From Pelobacter propionicus DSM 2379 (GTDB taxonomy: Bacteria > Desulfobacterota > Desulfuromonadia > Geobacterales > Pseudopelobacteraceae), in contig NC_008609.1 in NCBI RefSeq assembly GCF_000015045.1, positions 806,001 to 870,000 on the forward strand: a stretch of DNA of 64,000 bases, written 5' to 3'. Positions within the stretch are counted from its first letter, which is position 1. Each line of letters begins with the position of its first letter. The position numbers were made by a program, and so were the translations under genes. Positions 49,892 to 58,006 of the stretch are shown piece after piece. The notes beneath the pieces are model-generated. The model saw nothing but the letters and a program-made list of their open reading frames with translations. It was not told the DNA's origin and searched no databases.

Positions 49892-50965
49892 ATGGATACC
49901 GCCCCGTCATACATCGGCATCGGCAACGAGCGGGGACTGACCCTGCTGGAGCTGCTGTTGGTGGTCACCATCCTGTCGGCGGTGGCCTGGGTGAGCCTGG
50001 CCTCGGTGGCCAATGACGCCGAGCAGATACGCTATGACGACACCCGCAACCGCCTGCGGTCGATCCGGGGCGCGGTTGTTGGCGACACCGGAACGGCGGG
50101 GTGGGAGAAGGGGATCCAGAGCGGCTTTGTGGTGGACAACGGCAGGCTTCCCGGCAGCATCAACGACCTGATCATGGCGCCGTCCGGATTTCTGGCGTAC
50201 GGGCCGGTTTCGCCCCTGTTCGACCCGGCCCCTGATACCAATGGTTACAACAACGGTGGGGAGACCACGCTGAGCCAGGCGCAGAACCAGTTCATGAAAG
50301 GGTTCCGCGGCTCCTATCTGGTTGGCTCGGCAGGCGGCACATACCGGGACGGCTGGGGGACCAGGCTGTCTCCGGGGGCCACGCTCAAAAACTGCCCCAC
50401 CGTACCGTCCGGTTCCACGAACAGCGGCAGCGATCTTGATAGCGACAATCACGGCTGGTGCGTCACCCTGTACAACGACGGTCTGTACGTGGACAGCTAC
50501 GGCAAGGACGGGGAGAACGGCGGCAATGATTTCGAGGCGGATATGGCCATGGGTGAGCCGGTGCTGGCCGGGGACTGGCGGATCAATCTGTCCGGCGCGG
50601 GGGTCAGGATCGTCAACCAGAGCGGCGCCGACCTGAGCTTTTCCACGGCGGTCAGGGCATCGCTGCTTATTTTCCACAACGGTGCAAGCGCCACCTGGCG
50701 GCGCATTACCTCGGGTGTCGCCGCCGACACCTGTCTGGATGGCGACGGCGACGGCCTGTGCGGCGGCGCTCCCGCGCCCCGGGAGACGACGGCGACCCTG
50801 CCGGCCGAGAATGTCCCGGCGGGAGAGCATCTGCTGGTGCTGGTAGCCGATCCGGACGGGACGGCCCATAACGCCGACGACAGCCTGTACGCCGGTCCCG
50901 TGACCGCCAGGGTGAAGTTCTTCTCCCGGGGCGGTGTACCGGACCTGGTCCTGATCATCCGCTGA
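49892..50965 (+). CDS. Pseudopilin 3 (large)
   Basis: Protein of 357 residues. The leader ends NERG with cleavage before Leu16 and Glu at mature position 5 (LTLLELLLVVTILSAVAW). The body is Gly/Asp/Asn-rich with a possible calcium-binding run DLDSDNHGW and DGDGDGLCGG, and a Cys pair. At this size it might be a tip or minor pseudopilin (like GspK) or carry a substrate-binding domain. ATG 49892 is chosen for the leader length; the frame extends up to 49859, where it overlaps the previous gene. Confidence 0.82.
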   Translation: MDTAPSYIGIGNERGLTLLELLLVVTILSAVAWVSLASVANDAEQIRYDDTRNRLRSIRGAVVGDTGTAGWEKGIQSGFVVDNGRLPGSINDLIMAPSGFLAYGPVSPLFDPAPDTNGYNNGGETTLSQAQNQFMKGFRGSYLVGSAGGTYRDGWGTRLSPGATLKNCPTVPSGSTNSGSDLDSDNHGWCVTLYNDGLYVDSYGKDGENGGNDFEADMAMGEPVLAGDWRINLSGAGVRIVNQSGADLSFSTAVRASLLIFHNGASATWRRITSGVAADTCLDGDGDGLCGGAPAPRETTATLPAENVPAGEHLLVLVADPDGTAHNADDSLYAGPVTARVKFFSRGGVPDLVLIIR

Positions 50966-51032
50966 ACCGTCTCCATTCCAGTAGTTCAACCTTTCTCAGA
51001 CGCCGGTGGGCGGCGCGAGTGTGTAATCGATA

Positions 51033-52730
51033 ATGAGACTTAAGCCTCGCAGTATCATACAAGGAATGAAGGTCGGCAGGCCGGGCCGGATGCTCGTCTT
51101 CGAGAGCACCGGATTTGCCCTCTACGGGGCCGTGGCGAGCCGCGGACTCCGCTCCCCGTTCGAGCTGGGCGAAGCGGCGGTCTCAACGGCGCCCGATTTC
51201 GCCACCGCCGTCGGCGAGGTTCTGGCCCGGCTCCGCGAGCGGGGCCAGCGGCTGCCGAAAAAGGCGCTCCTCGTTACCCCTTCCGCGGCTGCGAAGCTGC
51301 TCGGGCTCCCGGTCGACCCGGCAAAGCCCCGCGGCTTCAGCCAGATGAGCGAGCTGGTGCGCTGGGAACTGGAAGAGTTCTGCGTGAGCCAGAACGACAT
51401 CTGGACCCAGGGCAGCCTGCTCATGGGGCGCGGTCATATCAGCTCCGGGCAGCGGCGGGAAGCCGAGGGGAGCGGTCAGGGGCCGAGGCCCAGCTCTTCC
51501 GGCCTCTACAACGATATGGTTTCCCGCGAGCAGCTGGACGAGTGCCTGGAACTGATGGAGCTGTTGTCGGCATCCGACGACGAACTGTCCACCGGCTGGG
51601 CGCCCCATGCGTCCGATGGGGAGGAAGGCCCCTTCACCTGGTGGGGGGCCGGGATCGGGACGAAGCTGTGCGCCCGGTGGTCCGACGCTTTCCGCAGGCA
51701 GGGCGTCTTCCTCGCCTGGATCTATCCCCAACTGGGCGCCGCTGCTTCACTCCTGGCGCGGGAAACCGAGTCCTGGCTGCTGGTGGAGGTCCGCCAGGAA
51801 CAGTTCGCCCTCTTCCTGGGGCATAACGGACTGCTGACCTCCCTTGCCCTCAGCTTCACTTCATGTGGCCTGGCCGATCCGGTAACGGTGGCGGAGGCCG
51901 CCCGGGGCGCTATCCATCCCGAAACCGCCAGGATCTATCTTTCCGCTCCCGTCTCCCTTGCCGCTCCGATCCTGTATGAGCTGAGCCGTCTGACCGGCCG
52001 GGAGGCCGCGCTGCTCAGCACCGGCGGAACTCCGCCCGACGATGAAACCTGTCCGCCCGAGGTCCTGGCTTCCCTCACCGGAGCGGCTCTCCACGCGCTC
52101 GGTCAGTGCCCCTCCTCAACCCTGGTCCGCGTTCCGGCCCAGCCTCCCCTCCCTCCCCTGTGGCAGAACAGGGAGCTGTACCCCTGGCTGGTCATGGGGC
52201 TGCTGCTGGCAGTCATGGCCGGCAACGAGTGGCGCCTGCGCTCCCGGGCCATGAAAAACGAATGGGAGCTGGAGAAGGCGGACATCGAATACAACCTCAA
52301 GATGAAGGTGAAAAAACAGTTGCAGAGTTCGGGCAGCGAGGCAAAGCACCTGGAGCAGGAACTTAAGCTGAAGGAGGAGACGCTGAAGGAGGAGACGCGG
52401 CTCAAGAATATTTTCGACAATGTGATCCGCCACCGCCAGGAACTGGTTCCGGGGCTGCTCCAGTCCGTCGCGGCAGCGGTCAATGACGAGGTGGTGCTGG
52501 ACCGGGTGGAGGAACTGGATAACGGCAAGGGGTTCTATCTTGAGGCCTGGGCGCTCCGGGATACCGCGGGACAGTATTTCGTCTCGCGGCTCAACAAGAC
52601 CCTGGTCCCCTGGGAATACAAGGTCGGAGAAATGCAGTTCGCCCGGGGGCGCGGGAGGGTCAATATCGATGGGGTTATCCTGAAAATCTGGCTGATCGGG
52701 ACGGACGTCGCTACGGAGGCGCCGAAATGA
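51033..52730 (+). CDS. GspL- or PilM/PilN-like assembly protein
   Basis: Protein of 565 residues. Residues 1-370 are a cytoplasmic, actin-like-looking part (MLVFESTGFALYGAV near the start). A membrane helix follows (about residues 382-398, YPWLVMGLLLAVMAGNEW), then a coiled coil rich in Glu, Lys and Leu (about 400-465) and a periplasmic ferredoxin-like domain ending DVATEAPK. This one-pass layout is that of GspL, or a PilM-PilN fusion, which joins the ATPase to the membrane platform. The stop overlaps the next start (ATGA), so it is made with the PilO/GspM-like protein. Confidence 0.78.
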   Translation: MRLKPRSIIQGMKVGRPGRMLVFESTGFALYGAVASRGLRSPFELGEAAVSTAPDFATAVGEVLARLRERGQRLPKKALLVTPSAAAKLLGLPVDPAKPRGFSQMSELVRWELEEFCVSQNDIWTQGSLLMGRGHISSGQRREAEGSGQGPRPSSSGLYNDMVSREQLDECLELMELLSASDDELSTGWAPHASDGEEGPFTWWGAGIGTKLCARWSDAFRRQGVFLAWIYPQLGAAASLLARETESWLLVEVRQEQFALFLGHNGLLTSLALSFTSCGLADPVTVAEAARGAIHPETARIYLSAPVSLAAPILYELSRLTGREAALLSTGGTPPDDETCPPEVLASLTGAALHALGQCPSSTLVRVPAQPPLPPLWQNRELYPWLVMGLLLAVMAGNEWRLRSRAMKNEWELEKADIEYNLKMKVKKQLQSSGSEAKHLEQELKLKEETLKEETRLKNIFDNVIRHRQELVPGLLQSVAAAVNDEVVLDRVEELDNGKGFYLEAWALRDTAGQYFVSRLNKTLVPWEYKVGEMQFARGRGRVNIDGVILKIWLIGTDVATEAPK

Positions 52731-53386
52731 TGGGGAAGGCACTTGCCCGATGGAAAAAACTCTCCGCGAAGGAACGGCTCCGGTACCAGCTGCTCCTCAT
52801 CGCCGCGCTGCTCGGCATATACGGCGGGGGCTTCTATCCCATCAGCAAAAGCAGGCTCGCGGAATCGGAAAAGATGCTCCATCGCCGCCAGGACCGGATC
52901 AAAAAACGGGCCGGAGCAGTGGATACCGTTGTTGGCGCCGCTTCTTCTCCCCAGGCCATTGCCAAACGAATCGAGACGGTTGATGCGGAGCTGGACAGCC
53001 TCAGGATGGAGTTCGATGAGCTGGACTCAGGCTTCGCCCCGGTGGATTCCACGGAGACGCGCCAGCAGCTGCTCCTGGAAATATCCGCCCTTGCCGAGCG
53101 CTCCGGCGTGGAGCTGACGTCGGTTGCCAGAAAAGGTTTTTCTCCGGAAAAGGACCTGGGGACTCCCGCGGTGGATCCGGCAGTTGGCCGTCCCCTGTTG
53201 CTGATCACCGCCAATACCACCTATCCCTATCTGCTCACGTTTCTGTACGGTCTCAGGGATCTCTCGTTTTACGTTTCGGTCATGAAGGTGAAAATGCACT
53301 CCCGGCATCTGGATGAAGAACAACGGAAAAGCTCGACGCCTCTGCCATCCGGCTTAATCAGTGTGTCCATCGAGATGTCTATCTGA
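52727..53386 (+). CDS. GspM/PilO-like assembly protein
   Basis: Protein of 219 residues with a short cytoplasmic start, one membrane helix (about 21-38), a coiled coil (40-105) and a periplasmic alpha/beta domain (LLLISALAERSGVELTSV-like, then TYPYLLTFLYGLRDLSFYVSVMKVKM). This is the PilO/GspM layout; it pairs with the upstream GspL/PilN-like protein. It overlaps the preceding gene by four bases and touches the following ATPase gene by one base (TGATGA). Confidence 0.8.
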   Translation: MMGKALARWKKLSAKERLRYQLLLIAALLGIYGGGFYPISKSRLAESEKMLHRRQDRIKKRAGAVDTVVGAASSPQAIAKRIETVDAELDSLRMEFDELDSGFAPVDSTETRQQLLLEISALAERSGVELTSVARKGFSPEKDLGTPAVDPAVGRPLLLITANTTYPYLLTFLYGLRDLSFYVSVMKVKMHSRHLDEEQRKSSTPLPSGLISVSIEMSI

Positions 53387-54471
53387 TGACGAACTTCAGG
53401 GACGGATTGGAGGTTCTGCTGCGGACCTGTGTTGAACTGGGCGCTTCAGATATGCATCTCTCCGGCGGGGAGCGGGTGCGCTTCAGGGTCAACGGGCTGC
53501 TGCAAGCCCATGGAAACGAGCTGTTTTCCTCCGATGCCGTTGAGGCCATGGCAACGGCGATCATGAACGAACACCAGCGGAAGGAGTTTTTTACCAGGCT
53601 GACGGCCGATATCGGCTACTCCTCCTCCGATGGCGAGCGTTACAGGGTCAACTGTTTCCGGGAAATGTGCAAGCCGGCCATGACCGTGCGCCACCTGGAC
53701 CAGCGGCTGCGCTCTCTTGAGGAGCTGGGGCTTCCGAGCCGGCTGCGGGAACTGGCCTATCTCCATTCGGGCCTGGTGCTGGTGACCGGCGCCACCGGCA
53801 GCGGTAAATCGTCCACGCTGGCAATGCTGCTGAACGAGATCAACCGCACCCGCGACTGCCATATCCTGACGGTGGAGGATCCCGTGGAATTCATCCATAC
53901 CAGCCAGCGGAGCCTGGTGCATCACCGCGAGGTGCACACCGACGTTCCCAGCTATGCCGAGGCGGTCCGCGCCGCCATGCGCGAGGATCCTGACGTTATC
54001 ATGGTCGGCGAGATGCGGGACCTGGAGACGATGCAGGCGTCTCTCGCCGCCGCGGAAACCGGTCATCTGGTGTTTTCAACCCTCCATACCGGCGAGGCGG
54101 TGGGCGCAATCGAGCGCTTCATCGGCTATTTTTCCGGCGAGGAGCAGGCCGTGGCCCGGCACCGCATCGCGATGGTGCTGCGGGCCATTGTCGCCCAGCG
54201 GCTGGTCATAGGGCTGGACGGCAGGAAGAGGGTGCCTGCGGTGGAGTTGCTGATGGTCAACACGGCCGCGGCCAACCTGATCCAGACCTCCAGGACCAGA
54301 CAGCTCTACTCCATGATGGAGACCGGCGCCAAGGACGGGATGTGGACCCTGGACCAGGACCTGGCCCGTCTGGTCAAGTCCAATAAAATTAGTCGGGAAA
54401 CGGCCCTGACCTACTGCAACAACCGGGAAGGTTTCGACCGGCTGGTCAGTGTCGCCGTGGAGCGGGAGTGA
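53386..54471 (+). CDS. PilT-family ATPase
   Basis: Protein of 361 residues. Walker A is GATGSGKSS at residues 135-143; Walker B and Asp box appear as HILTVEDPVEFIH and EDPDVIMVGEMRDLETM, and the His box as STLHTGEAVGAIERF. This is the PilT/PilU type, not GspE, lacking the zinc-binding tetracysteine. PilT powers pilus retraction in type IV pili. In a type II-like locus it is unusual. It is coupled to the PilO-like gene and is followed 7 bases later by GspE, so both ATPases come from one transcript. Confidence 0.9.
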   Translation: MTNFRDGLEVLLRTCVELGASDMHLSGGERVRFRVNGLLQAHGNELFSSDAVEAMATAIMNEHQRKEFFTRLTADIGYSSSDGERYRVNCFREMCKPAMTVRHLDQRLRSLEELGLPSRLRELAYLHSGLVLVTGATGSGKSSTLAMLLNEINRTRDCHILTVEDPVEFIHTSQRSLVHHREVHTDVPSYAEAVRAAMREDPDVIMVGEMRDLETMQASLAAAETGHLVFSTLHTGEAVGAIERFIGYFSGEEQAVARHRIAMVLRAIVAQRLVIGLDGRKRVPAVELLMVNTAAANLIQTSRTRQLYSMMETGAKDGMWTLDQDLARLVKSNKISRETALTYCNNREGFDRLVSVAVERE

Positions 54472-54478
54472 AGAGCAT

Positions 54479-56098
54479 ATGCCGGTAAACGAAACCATTC
54501 TGATCGAGGCCGCCATCAAGACCGGCCTGCTCAGGGAAGCCGATATCAAGACGTTGCGGTTGCAGGCCAAACGGGAGCGGCTCCCCCTGCTGGAGGTGAT
54601 CACCAGGGCGGGCAGGTTTCCCGAGGCCGCTCTCTACCAGTCCCTGGCCGACGCGCGGGGGATTCCCTTTCTCCTGCCGGAGCAGCTGACGGCCGATGCG
54701 GAAGCGCTGGCGCTCCTGCCCCAGGGGAGCCGGCAGCACCGGCTGCTGTTGCCGGTGCGGGACGCGGACGGCGGCAGGCTGCTGGCGCTGGCGGATCCCG
54801 ATGATCACCTGAGCCTGGAGCGTGTCGAACGCGCCACCGGTGAACGCTATCGTCCCGCTCTTGCGGAACCCGCGGCGCTCCGCGGCGCGCTCGAGCGGTG
54901 CGGCCAGGGGGGGGCGGCATGGCCCGCGGCGGCGGAAAAGAATGATCCGGTCCAGTTTCTGGACGACGTCATGAAGGAGGTGTACCTGCGCCGCGCCTCC
55001 GACGTGCACTTCGAGCCCCAGGAGGGGAGGATGAGAATCCGCCTGCGGGTGGACGGCCGCATGCAGGAGTTCGGCCGCATGCTGCCGGCCTCGGATGAAG
55101 ATGCCCTGCTGAACCGGATCAAGGTGCTGGCGGGGCTGGATATCGCCGAGCAGCGCATGGCCCAGGACGGCGCCATGAAATACGCCATCATGAACTGGGA
55201 CATCCCGGAGGTGGATATCCGCGTCGCCACCATTCCAACCCGCTGGGGCGAGCGGGCGACCATGCGTATCCTCGGTCAGGATACCGGCCGGTTGACGCTG
55301 GAGCAGCTGGGCATGCCGAAAACGATGCTCGGGGCGTTCCGCCGTGCCATTGCCCGGCCCCATGGCGTGATTCTGGTGACCGGCCCCACCGGCAGCGGCA
55401 AGTCGACGACGCTGTACAGCGCCATTCGGGAGCTGGACGTGAACGCCATCAATGTGCTGACGGTTGAAGACCCGGTGGAACTGCCCATCGCCGGGGTCAG
55501 TCAGGTCCAGGTGAGCGTCAAGGTCGGCTTTGCCGAGGCGCTGCGCTCGTTTCTGCGTCACGATCCCGATGTCATCCTGGTGGGGGAAATGCGCGACCGG
55601 GAGACGGTTGATATCGGGCTGCGGGCGGCCATGACGGGGCACCTGGTGATGTCTACCCTCCATACCAACGATGCCGTCGGAGCGGTTACCAGGCTCCTGG
55701 ATATCGGCGCCGAGCGTTTTCTCATCGCTTCGACCCTGACCGGTGTGCTGGCCCAGCGTCTGGTGCGGCGACTGTGCGTCAACTGCTGCCGGAAACGCCC
55801 GGCCCTGCCCGAGGAGCTGCGGATACTCAACCTGGAAGGCGAAAACGTGGTGGAGATCTACGAGCCGGGGGGCTGCTCCTTTTGCCTCGGCAGCGGCTTC
55901 AGGGGGCGCATCGGGCTGTTCGAGGCGTTCTGGATCGACCAGGATCTGAGTCTGGCGATCTCGGAAGGCGCAAGCGAGGTGAGGATACGGGAAATGGCCG
56001 GAAATTACACAACCCTCTGGCAGGACGCCCGCGAGAAGGTTCTGCGGGGCGAGGTCTCCCTTGCCGAAGTGCTCCACGTAAGGGCGGAGGCGAACTAG
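54479..56098 (+). CDS. gspE: Type II secretion ATPase GspE
   Basis: Protein of 539 residues. An N-terminal GspE/PilB domain (residues 1-150) precedes the ATPase core with Walker A GPTGSGKST at 302-310, DVILVGEMRDRETVD and STLHTNDAVGAVTRLL, and a zinc-binding tetracysteine CVNC (433-436) with CSFC (466-469). It is the assembly ATPase for the pseudopilus. ATG 54479 is chosen because the PVNETIL start fits the family; GGGAGTGA lies upstream. It is directly followed by GspF with no gap. Confidence 0.93.
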   Translation: MPVNETILIEAAIKTGLLREADIKTLRLQAKRERLPLLEVITRAGRFPEAALYQSLADARGIPFLLPEQLTADAEALALLPQGSRQHRLLLPVRDADGGRLLALADPDDHLSLERVERATGERYRPALAEPAALRGALERCGQGGAAWPAAAEKNDPVQFLDDVMKEVYLRRASDVHFEPQEGRMRIRLRVDGRMQEFGRMLPASDEDALLNRIKVLAGLDIAEQRMAQDGAMKYAIMNWDIPEVDIRVATIPTRWGERATMRILGQDTGRLTLEQLGMPKTMLGAFRRAIARPHGVILVTGPTGSGKSTTLYSAIRELDVNAINVLTVEDPVELPIAGVSQVQVSVKVGFAEALRSFLRHDPDVILVGEMRDRETVDIGLRAAMTGHLVMSTLHTNDAVGAVTRLLDIGAERFLIASTLTGVLAQRLVRRLCVNCCRKRPALPEELRILNLEGENVVEIYEPGGCSFCLGSGFRGRIGLFEAFWIDQDLSLAISEGASEVRIREMAGNYTTLWQDAREKVLRGEVSLAEVLHVRAEAN

Positions 56099-57343
56099 AT
56101 GTCGCTCTATTCCTTTATCGGCCTTGATGGTCAAGGGCGGGAACTGCGGGAAACCATCGAGGCTGAAACCGAAAAGGATGTGGCGCGTCTTCTCCGAAAC
56201 CGCTCCATTTTCGTCCTGAAAGTCTGGGAGGGGGGGGGAGCGAAACCGGGAAACGGTTTCCGGGAATGGCTGGCACGGCTGAAACCGCTCCTGAGGCCGG
56301 GACAGTATGCTCCCGTGGGGGCGGGAGATCTGGTGATTTTCTTCCGCCAGACGGCGATGATGCTGCGCGCCGGATATACCCTGGTCACCGCCCTGGACGC
56401 GAGCTCCGAGATGACGGCCAAACTGCGTCTGCGTCGGACCATCAAAAAGATGTGCGATGAAATCAGAAAAGGGGGCAGTTTTTCAGGGACCCTGGCCGGA
56501 GAAAAGAAGATCTTCACCCCCATGGTTTCCAACCTGATCGCCAGCGGAGAAAAGAGCGGCAACCTGGACGACATTCTGGACCGGCTGGCGGACAGTATCG
56601 AACGGAGCAAGGATATCAAGCGTCAGCTGGTAGCGGCCATGTTCTACCCCCTGTTCGTGCTGCTGGTCTCCATCGGGGTCGTCATTTTCCTGGTCCTGGG
56701 GGTCATCCCCCGGTTCGCGACCTTTCTGAACGCCCGTAACGCCGCCCTGCCGGCATCGACCCAGGTACTGATGAATATTTCAGCCTGGGCCCAGGATTAC
56801 GGCCGCATCCTCGCGATCGCGCTGGGCGCCGTCTTCTTCTCCCTTTTTGTGGCGTACACGACCAGGAAAGGGAAGCAATTCCTGGACAGGGTGCTGCTGA
56901 CCCTGCCCCTGGTGGGTAAAGCGATCCTGTTCGCCTCCATGGCCCAGGCCGGATGGTGTCTTGCCATGCTTCTGAGAAGCGGCGTGACGGCCCTGGAGTC
57001 GATCCGCATCGCCGCCAGCGTCATGGGAAACAGCGCCGTCAGCGATTGTTTCAGCGCGGCGGCGGACGGGTTGCTGCAGGGGCAGTCCCTGTCCAAGACC
57101 CTGGACCAGCCCCATATCCCGCTGATGATGCGGCACATGGCGGCGGTCGGCGAGAGCAGCGGCCAGCTGGATACGGTAATGCACGGCGCGGGAGAATATT
57201 ACCAGAAAGAGTTGACCGCCAGGGTGAAACTCATCTCCGTGGCGATCGAACCGATGCTGATTCTGATGGTCGGGGTTGTGGTCGGGTTTGTCTACTTCGC
57301 TTTTTTCCAGGCAGTGATGTCTGTTTCGAAGGGTGGGATGTGA
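56099..57343 (+). CDS. gspF: Type II secretion inner-membrane platform protein GspF
   Basis: Protein of 414 residues. Two T2SSF domains each with a membrane segment, first VIFFRQTAMMLRAGYTLVTALD and PMVSNLIASGEKSGNLDDILDRLAD, second MAQAGWCLAMLLRSGVTALESIRIAA and MRHMAAVGESSGQLDTVM; three membrane helices around 175-200, 228-248 and 385-410. It is the platform that GspE drives. The start follows directly on the gspE stop, and the stop overlaps the next start (TGATG). Confidence 0.93.
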   Translation: MSLYSFIGLDGQGRELRETIEAETEKDVARLLRNRSIFVLKVWEGGGAKPGNGFREWLARLKPLLRPGQYAPVGAGDLVIFFRQTAMMLRAGYTLVTALDASSEMTAKLRLRRTIKKMCDEIRKGGSFSGTLAGEKKIFTPMVSNLIASGEKSGNLDDILDRLADSIERSKDIKRQLVAAMFYPLFVLLVSIGVVIFLVLGVIPRFATFLNARNAALPASTQVLMNISAWAQDYGRILAIALGAVFFSLFVAYTTRKGKQFLDRVLLTLPLVGKAILFASMAQAGWCLAMLLRSGVTALESIRIAASVMGNSAVSDCFSAAADGLLQGQSLSKTLDQPHIPLMMRHMAAVGESSGQLDTVMHGAGEYYQKELTARVKLISVAIEPMLILMVGVVVGFVYFAFFQAVMSVSKGGM

Positions 57344-57996
57344 TGCGGCCGGTACATTCAAGATCAACATGTCTGGCAGCGCGCATGCTGCTGGTTTTCC
57401 TGTCCGTTGCGTCCGTCAGCTATGGGGCCGCTATCGCCCCCGTGACTGCCGCGGACCCCGGAACGCCCCGCGGGGCGAACGGGGGCGGAACCGCATCCGC
57501 CGCCGCTACTGCCGCCTCGCGGAAGCCGGTATCCGGCACAGGAGCGGGGAGCGTAAAAAATGCCGGCGCGCTCCCCGAAACGCGGTCCCACTCTCTGCGG
57601 GGCGGCGGAATGTCCGCCGTCGTGCCGCCGGGGCGGAACGGCAGGGCCAGGAGCGCTTCCGGTGCGCTGCAACGCGACCCGTTCTCCGTGACGAATCGGG
57701 TGCGGACGCAGTCCGAGAGGCCGCCGGCTTTTTCCCCCTACGGCTCCGAGGAGGGGTCGGTGGAGCAAGCCAGAACCATGCCGAAAATGCGTCTGCGCGG
57801 ACATCTCAGGGGCACGGACGGCAGGATCGCGGCGCTTCTGGAGATCGAGGGGGCCGGTGTCTACATCGTCCGGGAAAGGGACACCGTGGGGCTGCACGAA
57901 CTGGGAATCGACACGGCTATCCGGATCAAGAAAATCAACAGACTCAATATGTTGGTCGAAGCAGGATCGCTGGGCCGGATGATTATTGTCCACTAA
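57343..57996 (+). CDS. GspC/PilP-like periplasmic protein
   Basis: Protein of 217 residues. A membrane anchor or signal (about 14-34) is followed by an Ala/Gly/Thr/Arg-rich, low-complexity linker (35-130) and a C-terminal domain of about 80 residues with MRLRGHLRGTDGRIAALLEIEGAGVYIV and TIRIKKINR-like strands, similar to the HR domain of GspC or the beta domain of PilP. Such proteins connect the inner platform to the secretin. The start overlaps the gspF stop and the gene is followed after 10 bases by the secretin. Confidence 0.75.
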   Translation: MRPVHSRSTCLAARMLLVFLSVASVSYGAAIAPVTAADPGTPRGANGGGTASAAATAASRKPVSGTGAGSVKNAGALPETRSHSLRGGGMSAVVPPGRNGRARSASGALQRDPFSVTNRVRTQSERPPAFSPYGSEEGSVEQARTMPKMRLRGHLRGTDGRIAALLEIEGAGVYIVRERDTVGLHELGIDTAIRIKKINRLNMLVEAGSLGRMIIVH

Positions 57997-58006
57997 AGGG
58001 GACCTC

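Noticed and set aside
54446-56134. Reverse-strand frame of 562 codons opposite gspE
   Set aside because: Exactly covers gspE on the other strand, with shadow-type composition and no recognisable domain.
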